Below, piece by piece: positions 26,898-36,839 of a stretch of 64,000 nt of DNA (positions within the stretch are counted from its first letter, which is position 1; each line of letters opens with the position of its first letter). The notes under the pieces were generated by a model. The model was not told where the DNA came from. It was given only the letters and a program-made list of their open reading frames with translations, and ran no database searches. Both the position numbers and the translations under genes were made by a program. The DNA comes from an uncultured Myxococcaceae bacterium (GTDB lineage: Bacteria > Myxococcota_A > Polyangia > Polyangiales > Ga0077539): contig CAMFHP010000009.1 in assembly GCA_945952225.1 (NCBI GenBank), positions 1 to 64,000 of the forward strand, in the 5' to 3' direction.

Positions 26898-27938
26898 TCA
26901 GTACACCGACCCGTTGCGCGGCGCGCGGACCGTTCCGTTCACCACGTCGAGTCGCGTGCGCACGCCGTCACCGCGCCAGCGCGTGAGGTCGAAGCTGCGG
27001 CCCGCATCGAGGCGCTCGACGGAGACGTTGCGCAGCGTGAGGGGCGCACCGCAACGGAGCGCGCGCGGCGGTGACGATAGCGTGAGGGCGCGCACGGCGC
27101 CGTGGCCCACGACACGGGCGCTGCCGTCGCGCTCGATGAGCAGGGCGGTCTCTTCGTCGACGGCGAGGGCGCGCGGGGCGGTGCCCGTGGTGGTCGCGAG
27201 GCGCGCGGTGAAGGCGAGGAGGCGTCCCATGCGGTCGCGCGCGGCGAAGTGCGTGTCGGTGAGCACGTTCGCGAGGTGGGGCACGCGCACGAAATCGCGT
27301 TCGAAGAGCACGCGCGGATCACACGGATCGCGCAGGGCCTCGGGCGAGGTGATGGTGTCGCGCGCCGCGGAGAAGCTGTGCTCGCCGAGGACGGCCATGC
27401 CCGCGCTCGTTCCGCCGAGGACAGCGCCGCGGTCGATGGCCTGCTGGAGCGCGGCGCGGAGGGGTGTGGCCTTCCAACGATGGAGGTAGTCCCACTGGTC
27501 GCCGCCTGCGAGGAACACGGCCTCGGCGCCCGCGATGCGCGACACCACGAAGGGGTCGGACGCACCGCGCTCCGTGTCGACCACGAGGGTCTCCACCGAG
27601 TCGACGCGCGCGAGGTCGTACATCCAGTCGTTGTATCCGTCGGCCCCCGACGCGCGGAGCACCAGCACATCGCCCCCGTGCGCCCGCTGGAGGAACCACG
27701 CGAAGGCCTCGTTGGAGTCCTCTCCGCCGCCCACGAGCATCGTGCCGCCCTCGGGGTTCGCGCGCACGTCACGGGGGTTGCCGCGCGCGTACCAGACCCA
27801 TCCGTCGCCGCGTCGCTGCGTGGCCCGCATGGGGTCGCCCGCGGGGTTCGCGTGGGCCGCCGTGGCGACGAGCGAGAGGGAGAGCGCGAGCGCGAAGGGT
27901 CTCGCGAGGGCGGTACTCAACCGGGAATGGTCTGACAT
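26898..27938 (-). CDS. Exported S51/cyanophycinase-like peptidase
   Basis: A 346-residue exported protein (signal: ARPFALALSLSLVATAAHA). It has the peptidase S51 fold: GGTMLVGGGEDSNEAFAWF near residue 60, DVLVLRASGADGYNDW, AEAVFLAGGDQWDYL, and the nucleophile elbow VLGGTSAGMAVLGEHSF with the catalytic Ser. Later segments (DTHFAARDRMGRLLAF) fit the family. Cyanophycinases and dipeptidase E share this fold, so the substrate is uncertain; extracellular cyanophycin or Asp-peptides are possible. Its start overlaps the end of the upstream VWA lipoprotein gene by 22 bp, so the two are coupled. Confidence 0.87.
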   Translation of the reverse strand: MSDHSRLSTALARPFALALSLSLVATAAHANPAGDPMRATQRRGDGWVWYARGNPRDVRANPEGGTMLVGGGEDSNEAFAWFLQRAHGGDVLVLRASGADGYNDWMYDLARVDSVETLVVDTERGASDPFVVSRIAGAEAVFLAGGDQWDYLHRWKATPLRAALQQAIDRGAVLGGTSAGMAVLGEHSFSAARDTITSPEALRDPCDPRVLFERDFVRVPHLANVLTDTHFAARDRMGRLLAFTARLATTTGTAPRALAVDEETALLIERDGSARVVGHGAVRALTLSSPPRALRCGAPLTLRNVSVERLDAGRSFDLTRWRGDGVRTRLDVVNGTVRAPRNGSVY

Positions 27939-29233
27939 CCGAACTGCACCTGCACCGCGGCGCCGCCCGTGCGAACGGCCTCCTGCGCGCGCTCGCACGA
28001 CACGGGGCAGAGCACCACGCGCGTCGGGCGGTCGTTGTTGTCGTAGTGCCATCCGCCCGAGGGCCCGCAGGCCGCCGCGTCGCGCACGTTGCCGAGGGCC
28101 GTGGAGCTCGCCGCCGTCGCGATGGCCACGTTGATGCGCTGCGGGTCGAAGACCTGTCCGTCGGGCGGCGGCGGCACCGTGAGGTCACACTGGATGCGCG
28201 ACGCGCGCTCGACCGCCGTGGCGACGCGTTCGAAGAAGGGCGACCACAGCGCGGCGCCGTCGCACACGCGCGCCCGCACGCCGCCGGTGCGCGTGACGAG
28301 GGTGCTGTACGCGGGGCCCGCGCTCGGGGGCTGCGATCCGTCGGCGTAGGTGCAGCGCGCGCCGGGGTCGGCCTCGGAGCCGTAGCCGTAGATCGCGCTG
28401 AAGGTGTAGCCCGTGAAGAGACCTCCCCACGAGGCGTCGAGGAGGCCCGGCGGGAGCGTGAGGCCGCTGTTGTTGGGGTTGGTGCCGCCGCGGAAGCGTT
28501 CGAAGTCGTCGGGCGAGAGCCGCGATTGATCGTCGGTGAGCAGCACGATGGTCTTCGTCGCCTCGGCGCGCAGAAACGACCGCCACGCCTCGCCGCCGCG
28601 CTGCTCGCCCGCGGTGTATCCGCGCGTCTGCCCGAGGGTGCCGAGGAGCTGTTCGAGGGGCTGCGTGCTCTTCACGTCGACGCTGGAGTGGAAGAAGCGC
28701 TCGCCGTTGCCGCAGCGGTCGTCGCCCGCGAGGGGCCGCGGGATGCACACGGTGTAGCGGGCCGAGCCTCCCACGGTCACACGGCGCGTGACGTTGCGCA
28801 GCGAGAGCATCACCACGCGGTAGTCGAGGCCGCGCGTGCCCACGAGGTTGGCGAAGTTGTTGAGTCCGGCGATCACCTGCTCGATGGCGGGGGCCATGCT
28901 CGACGAGTTGTCGACCATCCAGATGATGTCGACGGGGAGGCGTTCGAGCGTGGCCTCGACGCTCGCGGCCCTGCACGCGGCGTCGGGCGCGAGGGCCGTG
29001 TCGACGGGCGCGTCGCGGGTGACGGGGGCCACGTCGGGATAGGTCACGGCGCGCTCGTCGGCGGCATCGGCGCGCACATCGAGGGCGGCGTCGGCGAGGG
29101 AGGCGTCGACGGGAAGCGCATCGGGGTCGACGGCGGCGTCGTCGGCGAAGGTGAAGCGCGTGGGCGTACCCGACGAGCAGGCCGCGAGCGAGAGGAGCAG
29201 CGGCAGCGTCGCGAGCGACACGGGGTGGCGCAT
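27917..29233 (-). CDS. VWA-like lipoprotein
   Basis: A 438-residue lipoprotein with lipobox LLLSLAAC, then a linker made largely of Asp and Ala (about residues 25-85). A von Willebrand A-like domain follows, with metal site WMVDNSSSMAPA and a second-site-like segment KTIVLLTDDQSRLSPDDF. Cys pairs in the C-terminal part suggest periplasmic disulfides. The start at 29233 is preferred since the lipobox then falls at residues 15-20. First gene of a minus-strand run with the S51 peptidase (22-bp overlap) and the RmlD-like gene. The pairing suggests a surface recognition/peptidase function, by inference only. Confidence 0.82.
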   Translation of the reverse strand: MRHPVSLATLPLLLSLAACSSGTPTRFTFADDAAVDPDALPVDASLADAALDVRADAADERAVTYPDVAPVTRDAPVDTALAPDAACRAASVEATLERLPVDIIWMVDNSSSMAPAIEQVIAGLNNFANLVGTRGLDYRVVMLSLRNVTRRVTVGGSARYTVCIPRPLAGDDRCGNGERFFHSSVDVKSTQPLEQLLGTLGQTRGYTAGEQRGGEAWRSFLRAEATKTIVLLTDDQSRLSPDDFERFRGGTNPNNSGLTLPPGLLDASWGGLFTGYTFSAIYGYGSEADPGARCTYADGSQPPSAGPAYSTLVTRTGGVRARVCDGAALWSPFFERVATAVERASRIQCDLTVPPPPDGQVFDPQRINVAIATAASSTALGNVRDAAACGPSGGWHYDNNDRPTRVVLCPVSCERAQEAVRTGGAAVQVQFGCQTIPG

Positions 29234-29364
29234 GGCGACTGCACTACCACGGACTCCGCGCGGCGAACCATCGCGGGGGCGGCGCTGTTTCGTGGGTGTC
29301 ATGGGGGCCGTCGAGGCGCGCGCTTGTCGCCGCAGGTGCGGGTGTGCGACACACGGCGCGGCCC

Positions 29365-29892
29365 ATGGCACCTCAGGGATCGGATCTTGTGCGCTTCGGC
29401 GTGGCGATGGATGCGGAGCTGCTCGCGCGCTTCGACGAGCGGCTCGAAGCGCGCGGCTACGCGAACCGCTCGGAGGCGCTGCGCGACCTCGTGCGGGGAT
29501 GGCTCTCCGACGACCACGTGCACGGCGGCGGGCTGGTGATGGCCACGCTCACGCTCGTGTACGACCACCACGTGCGCGAGCTCTCGGAGCGGCTCACGGA
29601 GATGCAGCACGCCCTCGGCGAGCGCGTGGTGTCGACCCTCCACGTGCACCTCGACCACGACCACTGCATGGAGGTCATCGTGCTCAAGGGACGCGCGGGA
29701 GACATCCAGCGCGCGGCGGATCAGATCCTCGCCACGAAGGGTGTGGAGCACGGCAAGCTCGTGGCGACGGCGCTCCCCTCGGCGGCGCCGCACGGGCACC
29801 ATCACCGCGCCGAGCCCCCGACGCCTGCGCACGACCATGACCATGACCACGCCCACGACCATGGGCACGACCACGGGCACGAGGGACGCTGA
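29365..29892 (+). CDS. nikR: Nickel-responsive regulator NikR with His-rich tail
   Basis: A 175-residue ribbon-helix-helix repressor. The DNA-binding arm is LVRFGVAMDAELLARFDERL. The ACT-type nickel domain keeps the four ligands known from E. coli NikR (His76, His87, His89, Cys95), here H82, H93, H95 and C101. It is about 30 residues longer than usual: the C-terminus is a His/Asp tail (APHGHHHRAEPP, then repeated HDHDH) likely to bind extra metal. No nickel transporter or nickel enzyme gene is in the window, so its regulon lies elsewhere. Divergent from the VWA lipoprotein operon. Confidence 0.93.
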   Translation: MAPQGSDLVRFGVAMDAELLARFDERLEARGYANRSEALRDLVRGWLSDDHVHGGGLVMATLTLVYDHHVRELSERLTEMQHALGERVVSTLHVHLDHDHCMEVIVLKGRAGDIQRAADQILATKGVEHGKLVATALPSAAPHGHHHRAEPPTPAHDHDHDHAHDHGHDHGHEGR

Positions 29893-29893
29893 C

Positions 29894-29913
29894 GGGGGCT
29901 TGTGCTCGCCCCC
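29894..29913 (+). terminator. Short GC hairpin after nikR
   Basis: GGGGGC-TTGTGCTC-GCCCCC directly follows the nikR stop codon. No T-tract, so only a candidate terminator or transcript-end stem. Confidence 0.4.
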
Positions 29914-29959
29914 GCGATGGTGGTACGAGACCGCCCCCCGTAGAGGAGCGATCAGGTTC

Positions 29960-30319
29960 ATGAGCAAGCTCGCAGAAGTTTCGAAGTCGGCGCAGTCGAA
30001 GTTCGCCGGTTACCTCCAGGAGAACAAGATCGACCCGGTGCGCGTGGTGTACGCCTCGGAGCAGATCGAGAAGTTCACCGTCGCCGACCGTGCGATCAAG
30101 CTCGCGAAGCGCCAGGCCCGCGGCAAGGAAGACGACGCCGCCAAGGCCGCGCGCGCGAAGAAGCCCCGCTCGGGCCGTCCCGTGACCGTTCAGCTCGTGA
30201 CCCGCGCGGTCAAGGGCGAGGCGCTGACGGGCGCGCAGAAGACCCGCATCCTCCGCGCGGTGGCGCGCATCGCCGAGCAGAAGAAGCTCGGTGACGTCGC
30301 CCTCACCAACCTGTTCTGA
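29960..30319 (+). CDS. Small basic protein of unknown function
   Basis: Unrecognised 119-residue, Lys/Arg-rich soluble protein without signal peptide. It has an N-terminal helical part (VSKSAQSKFAGYLQENKIDP), a basic central stretch (KLAKRQARGKEDDAAKAARA, then KKPRSGRP) and a second helical part (GAQKTRILRAVARIAEQKK). This charge pattern suggests nucleic-acid or ribosome binding, but I cannot assign a family; it is not S20-like. GAGGAG and AGG lie 11 and 3-6 bases upstream of the ATG. A strong terminator follows at 30349-30393, so it ends a transcription unit. Confidence 0.8.
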   Translation: MSKLAEVSKSAQSKFAGYLQENKIDPVRVVYASEQIEKFTVADRAIKLAKRQARGKEDDAAKAARAKKPRSGRPVTVQLVTRAVKGEALTGAQKTRILRAVARIAEQKKLGDVALTNLF

Positions 30320-30348
30320 TCCGAACAGGTTCCCTGCGGATCGCACTC

Positions 30349-30393
30349 GACGCCCCGACGGAGCCGCGATGCTCCCGGGGCGTCGTTGCGTTT
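30349..30393 (+). terminator. Strong intrinsic terminator
   Basis: GACGCCCCG (30349-30357) pairs perfectly with CGGGGCGTC (30376-30384). An inner GGAGC/GCTCC stem closes on the loop CGCGAT, and GTTGCGTTT follows. This is the best intrinsic terminator in the window. It lies downstream of the small basic gene and before the oppositely oriented Uma2 gene. Confidence 0.8.
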
Positions 30394-30414
30394 CGAAGAC
30401 CCGCGCGTGTGCGC

Positions 30415-31224
30415 TCAGGGCGCGTCGGGGTCGATGCCCAGGGCGCGCAGCTTCGCGGCCATGCGCTCGGCCCGCACCGTGGCCTCGTCGGCCCGCACCG
30501 TGGCCTCGTCGGCCCGCGCCTTCGCCTCGTCGGCCCGCGCCTTCGCCTCGTCGGCCCGCGCTTCCATCGCAGCCGCGCGCTCGGCCCCGGTGGGGATCAC
30601 CGCGCCCGTCGCGTCGCACCAACGCAGCCAGTGGTACGTGGCGTTTTCGAAGCGCCCCTCCCACACGGTGAGCCCGAGGCCCAGGTCGGCGAAGCGCGCT
30701 TCGGAGACACGCTGGTAGCGCACCCCGCGCAGTTCGAAGACCTGGAGCCGCTCGGTCGAGAGGATCTCCTCGGGATCCCACACCACGTACGAGGGCACGC
30801 GCATGCGGGCGTAGCGGCTCTTCTTCGCGCCGAGCTCGCCGCCCTCGCGGTTCGAGACCACCTCGATCACCACGTCGGGCACCTTGCCGAACTCCCACAC
30901 GAAGTACGTGCGGTGCTCCTTGCGGTGAAAGTCCTCGTGGAGCGTGACCTCGACGCTCAGGAACACGTCGGGCACCACCGCGGGCTCCGAGGCCGTGGTG
31001 AACACGCCCACGTTCGCAAAGGCCACGAACGGTAACGGTGCGCCGTCGTCGCCGGGAGGGCCGGGCCAGCTTGTGTAGAGGGGTTCGGTGAGCAGACGCA
31101 TCTGCTTCTCGGAGATGATGTTGTCCACGGGGGCGTCGTCCTCGGTCTGGATGGCCGAAATGTCGGGCCCGATGCCCGCGAGCACGCCGGGTCGAGCGGA
31201 GGGGGGGTTCATGCCTCCAGCCAT
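30415..31224 (-). CDS. Uma2-family putative nuclease with coiled-coil tail
   Basis: A 269-residue protein of the Uma2 (DUF820) family, a PD-(D/E)xK-like restriction endonuclease fold. Core segments are VPDVFLSVEV (Asp), FVWEFGKVPDVVIEVVSNREGG (the E-V-V-S core), RYARMRVPSYVVWDP and LTVWEGRFE. From about residue 222 on is a heptad tail ADEAKAR/ADEATVR encoded by 21-bp tandem repeats (about 30473-30562), ending in AERMAAKLRALGIDPDAP, a common Uma2 ending. The start is uncertain: ATG at 31224 or at 31212; GGAGG sits too close to the latter. The biological role of the family is unclear. Confidence 0.85.
   Translation of the reverse strand: MAGGMNPPSARPGVLAGIGPDISAIQTEDDAPVDNIISEKQMRLLTEPLYTSWPGPPGDDGAPLPFVAFANVGVFTTASEPAVVPDVFLSVEVTLHEDFHRKEHRTYFVWEFGKVPDVVIEVVSNREGGELGAKKSRYARMRVPSYVVWDPEEILSTERLQVFELRGVRYQRVSEARFADLGLGLTVWEGRFENATYHWLRWCDATGAVIPTGAERAAAMEARADEAKARADEAKARADEATVRADEATVRAERMAAKLRALGIDPDAP
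30473..30562. repeat. 21-bp tandem repeat coding heptads
   Basis: In-frame units of about 21 bp (GGCCTCGTCGGCCCGC core) encode the A-D-E-A-x-x-R heptads of the Uma2 coiled-coil tail. At least four units are visible, two per sequence variant, so unit number may vary between strains. Confidence 0.75.
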
Positions 31225-31302
31225 GCACCCGCGCGTCGCGCGCTGTCAACGCGACGGCCCGCGCGGTCGGTGATCGCGATTCCCTTTCGCGAGGCGCTTC
31301 GG

Positions 31303-31308
31303 GATACT
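31303..31308 (+). promoter_or_regulatory. -10-like GATACT before ABC operon
   Basis: GATACT, then CCGCGCGCT, then the ATG at 31318 (9-nt spacing). It resembles the other start-proximal elements and would drive the ABC transporter operon as a leaderless transcript. Confidence 0.45.
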
Positions 31309-31317
31309 CCGCGCGCT

Positions 31318-32381
<1,064 letters not shown>

Positions 32382-32385
<4 letters not shown>

Positions 32386-34556
32386 AACACCGCGTCGCCG
32401 CGCTCCTCGCGCTCGCCCTCGCGCTGCTCCCGCTCGCGGCGTGGGCCCAGTCGATCACGCTCTGGCACGCCTACCGCGACGACGAGCGCGCGGCCCTCGA
32501 CCGCCTCGTCGACACGTACCGCGCGGCGCATCCCGGCGTGACCGTCGACGTGCTCGCGGTGCCCTTCGACGCGTACGCCTCGAAGCTCGAATCGGCCATT
32601 CCCCACGGGCACGGGCCCGACGTGTTCATCGACGCGCACGAGCGACTCGCGAGCTACGTGTCTCGCGGCCTCGTGGCCCCCGTGGCGACCGGTGATCTCG
32701 CGCCCCTCGCCGCGCGCTTCGCCGAGCGCTTCGACGGCGCCTCGGTGCGCGCCTTCACCGTGCGCGGCGTGCTCTACGGGCTTCCGCTGTCGATCAAGTG
32801 CGCGGCGCTCTATGTGAATCCCGCGCTCACGCACGGCGAGGTTCCCACCACGCTCGAAGCGATCGAGGCGCTGCGCGGGCAGCTCCCGACGGGCACGTTC
32901 CCGCTCGTGTACGAGTCGCAGAACGCGTACCTCCACGCGCCCCTCGCGCACGCCTACGGGAGCGCGCTCCTCGACGACCAGGGCCGCTACGCGTTCGTGG
33001 GCGAAGGCGCCGAGCGATCGGTGGAGCGCGTGCGTCGGATGCTCCGCGCGCAGGTGATTCCCGACGAGGCCTCGGGCGCGCTCGTGTCGCAGCTCTTTCT
33101 CGAAGGCCGCGCGGCGACCGCCATCTCGGGCCCATGGCTCGCGGCCGAACTCGGTGACCGCGTGCGCTACGTGGTCGCGCCGCTTCCCCGTGTGCTGGAC
33201 GCGAACGGCCGCCCCATGGAGCCCTACGCGACCGTCGAGGGCGCGATGCTCTCGACGCGCGCGCACGACCGCGTCGCCACGATGGAGCTCGCGGTGTTTC
33301 TCACGAGCGCCGAGTCGGCCCGCGTGCGCGCCCGCGTCGGTCACCAGGTGGTCTCGACGGAGGCTGCGTGGGACGACCCCTCGCTCGCCAACGATCCGCT
33401 GCTGGGCACGTTCCGCGCGGCTGCGCGCACGGCGCGTCCGATGCCCACGCACCCGAACATGCGCGCCGCGTGGGAGCCCGCGCGTCAGGCGCTCGTGAAG
33501 GCCCTGCGCGGTGACCGCTCGCCGCACGACGCCCTGCTCGAAGGCGCGCGCCGCTTCGCCGACGTGACCCGTCCGCTGCCGCCGCCGCGTGACGCGACGC
33601 TCGCGCAGCTCGCCGTGGGACTCGTCGCGCTGGCCCTCGCGATGGCCGCGGTGCGCGAGGCGCGCGACCCCGATTTTCGCCGAGACCTCCGTCGCTCGCT
33701 GCCCGCGTATGCGTGGGTGACGCACGCGGCGGTGATCCTCGCGGCGCTCGTGGTGGCGCCGCTCGTGATCGGCGCGGCCACGTCGCTCTACGCCACGCGC
33801 GAGGGGCAGTCGTACTACGTAGGCCTCGCGAACTACGTCGACATCCTCACGGCGCGCGGAGGGCCGCTCTTCGCGACGGGGAGCTTCTACCGCGTGCTCG
33901 CGGTGACGGTGCTCTGGACGGTGGTGAACCTCGCGCTGCACGTGGGCCTCGGGCTCGCGCTGGCGCTGCTGCTCTCGCGTCCGCTGCTGAAGATGCGCGC
34001 GCTCTACCGGGTGCTGCTGATCCTGCCGTGGGCGGTGCCGTCGTATGTGACCGCGCTCGCGTGGAAGGGGATGTTCCATCGCCAGTTCGGCGCGGTGAAC
34101 GCGATCATCACGTGGGCGGGCGGAGAGGCCGTGTCGTGGTTCGCGCGCTTCTCGACGGCCTTCGCGGCCAACGTGGCGACCAACGCGTGGCTGGGCTTTC
34201 CGTTCATGATGGTGGTCTCGATCGGCGCGCTCGCGGGCATTCCGAAGGACCTCTACGAAGCCGCCTCGGTCGACGGCGCGACGGCGTGGCAGCAGTTCAC
34301 GAAGATCACGCTGCCGATGCTTCGCCCCTCGCTCGGCCCCTCGATCGCGATGGGCGCCGTGTGGACCTTCAACCAGTTCAACGTGGTGTTCCTCGTGTCG
34401 GGCGGGGAGCCCGATGGAGAGACCGACATTCTCGTGAGCGAGGCGTACCGCTGGGCCTTTACGCGGCAGGCGCAGTACGGCTACGCGGCGGCGTACGCGG
34501 TGCTGATCTTCGCGCTCCTCGCGATCGTGACCCGCCGCAAGGAGGGCGCGCGATGA
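32382..34556 (+). CDS. Fused sugar-binding protein and MalF-type permease
   Basis: A 724-residue single polypeptide with two normally separate importer parts. Residues 1-22 are a signal sequence. Residues 23-395 are a type 1 extracellular solute-binding protein (ITLWHAYRDDERAALDRL, GPDVFIDAHERL, GVLYGLPLSIKCAALYVN, LEGRAATAISGPWLAAEL). From about 405 to the end is a CUT1 MalF-type permease with about seven helices and the EAA loop EAASVDGATAWQQFTKITLP for docking the ATPase. No stop, frameshift or second start lies at the junction. It overlaps both neighbours by ATGA, so all three subunits are made together. Confidence 0.93.
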
Positions 34557-35398
34557 AACCCCGTCTCTGGCAGGAGGCCCTGGTGCACATGGCCCTCGTG
34601 GCCGCCGTGTGCTTCGCGCTCTACCCCGTGCTCTGGGTGGTCTCGCTCGCGCTCTCGCCCTCGGGAACGCCCTCGCCGCACGCGCTCCCGCTGCCCGACG
34701 CGGTGTCGCTCGACAACTTCCGCGCGGTGGTGGGCAGCCGCGACCACGCGGGCCACTGGCTCTTCGCGCAACAGCTCCTCTCGTCGGTGGTGGTCTCGGT
34801 GGCGACGGCGGTGACGAGCGTGGCCATCGCGACGCCCGCAGCCTATGCGCTCGCGCGGTTCCGTTTTGTGGGCGAGCGCGCGGGGATGCGCGTGCTGCTG
34901 GCGACGCAGATGTTCCCCGGTGTGGCGACGGCGGTGCCGCTCTACGTGATCCTCGACACGCTGCGCCTGCTCGACACGCGCGCGGGCCTGGTGCTCGTGT
35001 ACTCGACGACGGCGCTGCCCTTCGCGGTGTTCCAGCTCCGCGGCGCGTTCGAAGCCATTCCGAAGGACCTCGAAGAGGCCGCGATGGTCGACGGCGCCAC
35101 GCGCTGGCAGGCCTTCACGAAGGTGGTGCTCCCCGCGGCGCGTCCGGCCATCGCGGTGACCTGCCTCTTCGCGTTCATGTCGTCGTGGAACGAGTTCATC
35201 CTCGCGGCGACCTTTCTCTCGCGCGAGACGGCCTTCACGCTCCCCGTGGCGCTCCAGCGCTACGTGGGCGAGTACAACGCCTCGTGGGGCAAGTTCGCGG
35301 CGGGCGCGGTGATCGTGTCGGCGCCGGTGATGGCGATCTTCTACGCGGTGCAGCGGCACCTCGTGGGGGGGCTCACCGCGGGCAGCGTGAAGGGCTGA
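34553..35398 (+). CDS. MalG-type ABC sugar permease
   Basis: A 281-residue inner-membrane permease, the partner of the fused permease. It has about six hydrophobic helices, and the EAA loop reads EEAAMVDGATRWQAFTKVVLP. AAGGAGG lies just upstream of its ATG, which overlaps the previous stop codon. Last gene of the importer operon. No sugar hydrolase or regulator is adjacent, so the sugar (maltose, trehalose or another alpha-glucoside) is not determined. Confidence 0.94.
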   Translation: MKPRLWQEALVHMALVAAVCFALYPVLWVVSLALSPSGTPSPHALPLPDAVSLDNFRAVVGSRDHAGHWLFAQQLLSSVVVSVATAVTSVAIATPAAYALARFRFVGERAGMRVLLATQMFPGVATAVPLYVILDTLRLLDTRAGLVLVYSTTALPFAVFQLRGAFEAIPKDLEEAAMVDGATRWQAFTKVVLPAARPAIAVTCLFAFMSSWNEFILAATFLSRETAFTLPVALQRYVGEYNASWGKFAAGAVIVSAPVMAIFYAVQRHLVGGLTAGSVKG

Positions 35399-35407
35399 AT
35401 CCCTCGC

Positions 35408-36562
35408 TCAGGGCGCGAAGAGCGAGGCCCAGCGCGCGGCGTTGTCGGCGCACGCGATGGGCGCGCCGTGGCCCGTCTCGCCGGTGCACACGACGGCATC
35501 GTCGGCACGGTTCGCAGCGGGAAGGGCCATGGCATCCCACGCGGCGACGTGGGTGGTGCAGAGCGTGTCGCGCGACGAGCCGAAGCCGCGGAGGTTCGCC
35601 GACGGGGTCTGCCACGCGGAGGCGCTCCAGGTGAGCCACGCCGAGGGCTCGCCGAGCGCGGTGGCATCACACGGCGACGAGAACATCACCGCACGCTGCA
35701 CGGGGTGGAGCCGCGCGAGGAGCGCCGCGTGTCCGCCGCCCTGCGAGAGCCCCGCGACCATGATCGACGACCAGCGCAGCGCACGCGCCACATCGCGGCC
35801 CGCGGAGGCGTCGTAGAACTGGTTCCAGCGGCCTTCGGGGTCGCGGACGTTGAGGGCCACGAGGGCCGCGCCCACGCGCGCGTAGACACCCTCGTGGAGC
35901 GCGATGGACTGCACCGCCGCCGCAGCGCCCGGCTGCGCCACACCCGTCACGATGGAGGTGCGCGTCGCGAGGAAGCACGTGTCTCTCGCGGCCCCCACCG
36001 AGGTCGCGCAGAGCTGCGCCACGGCGTCGTCGCTGCGGTACGACACCGCGAGCACATGGAGCCCCTGCGCGCGCGCCGTCGCGTACACGTTGGTGTCGGG
36101 CGAGATCACGGCGCCGCGGGGCGATCCACCGCTGCCGTTGAGGTAGATCAGCAGCGTGCCGCGCGCGTTGCTCGTGGGGCGCAGCGCGTACTGGTCGACG
36201 TCGGCGTTGGCGCCCGTCGCGTTGAGCCCGGACTCGATGGGCGTGAGGTTGAAGCACACGTCACCCGCGATGCCCCCGCGCCCCGTGGTCGCGCAGCGCC
36301 GCAGCGTCGGCGTGGACGCATCGCTTACAGATGCATCACTCGAAGACACATCGCTCGAAGACGCATCACTCGTGGACGCATCACTCGTGGACGCATCACT
36401 CGTGGACGCATCACTCGAAGACGCATCACTCGCAGATGCATCACTCGAAGACCCATCGGTGACGGGCGTGGTGTCGGTGCCCGCATCGGCGGCGGGGGCA
36501 GGATCGCTGGAGCACGCAGCAAGCGGGAACGCGCAGAGAAGCAGGGCGTGGCGGAGGTTCAT
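35408..36562 (-). CDS. Alpha/beta-hydrolase lipoprotein with SDAS linker
   Basis: A 384-residue lipoprotein: signal and lipobox LLLCAFPLAAC, then a 60-residue linker of (S/T)-D-A-S repeats. The catalytic domain has GTLLIYLNGSGGSPRGAVIS and HVLAVSYRSDDAVAQLC, nucleophile elbow VAGLSQGGGHAALLA, and late segments LCTTHVAAWDAM and VVCTGETGHGAPIAC (candidate His). It is an esterase/hydrolase of uncertain substrate, perhaps of the BPSS1187-like group. The ATG at 36562 is chosen because the lipobox then falls correctly. It ends 9 bp from the convergent ABC operon. Confidence 0.82.
   Translation of the reverse strand: MNLRHALLLCAFPLAACSSDPAPAADAGTDTTPVTDGSSSDASASDASSSDASTSDASTSDASTSDASSSDVSSSDASVSDASTPTLRRCATTGRGGIAGDVCFNLTPIESGLNATGANADVDQYALRPTSNARGTLLIYLNGSGGSPRGAVISPDTNVYATARAQGLHVLAVSYRSDDAVAQLCATSVGAARDTCFLATRTSIVTGVAQPGAAAAVQSIALHEGVYARVGAALVALNVRDPEGRWNQFYDASAGRDVARALRWSSIMVAGLSQGGGHAALLARLHPVQRAVMFSSPCDATALGEPSAWLTWSASAWQTPSANLRGFGSSRDTLCTTHVAAWDAMALPAANRADDAVVCTGETGHGAPIACADNAARWASLFAP
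36325..36455. repeat. 15-bp imperfect tandem repeats
   Basis: Units like GCATCACTCGAAGAC and GCATCACTCGTGGAC repeat about nine times in frame and encode the (S/T)-D-A-S linker of the hydrolase lipoprotein. Likely prone to length change. Confidence 0.8.
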
Positions 36563-36839
36563 CGGTTCTTCGTGGGGAGGCGGTGTTCGGAGAACGAGGT
36601 CGACGCGCATCGTCGACGGCGCGCGCATCTCAACAAGACGCGGGCCAGCGCGCGAGGCGCGTTTCGAGCCGCGATGCGAGGTCGCGCGGCGGTGACCGAT
36701 GTTGCGTGCGGTCGACACGTCGTGGTCGGGGCGCAACGGGCGGCGCTTCGCAGAGTCCATGTGGAACGCGCGTTTCGACGCGCGGCGCGGCGCTTGAAGT
36801 GGCGAGCGCACTCCCAACCACGAACATGAGGTCTCTGCG

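Noticed and set aside
29234-29364. A NikR operator (GTATGA...TCATAC type) in the nikR upstream region
   Set aside because: No such dyad is visible in this interval.
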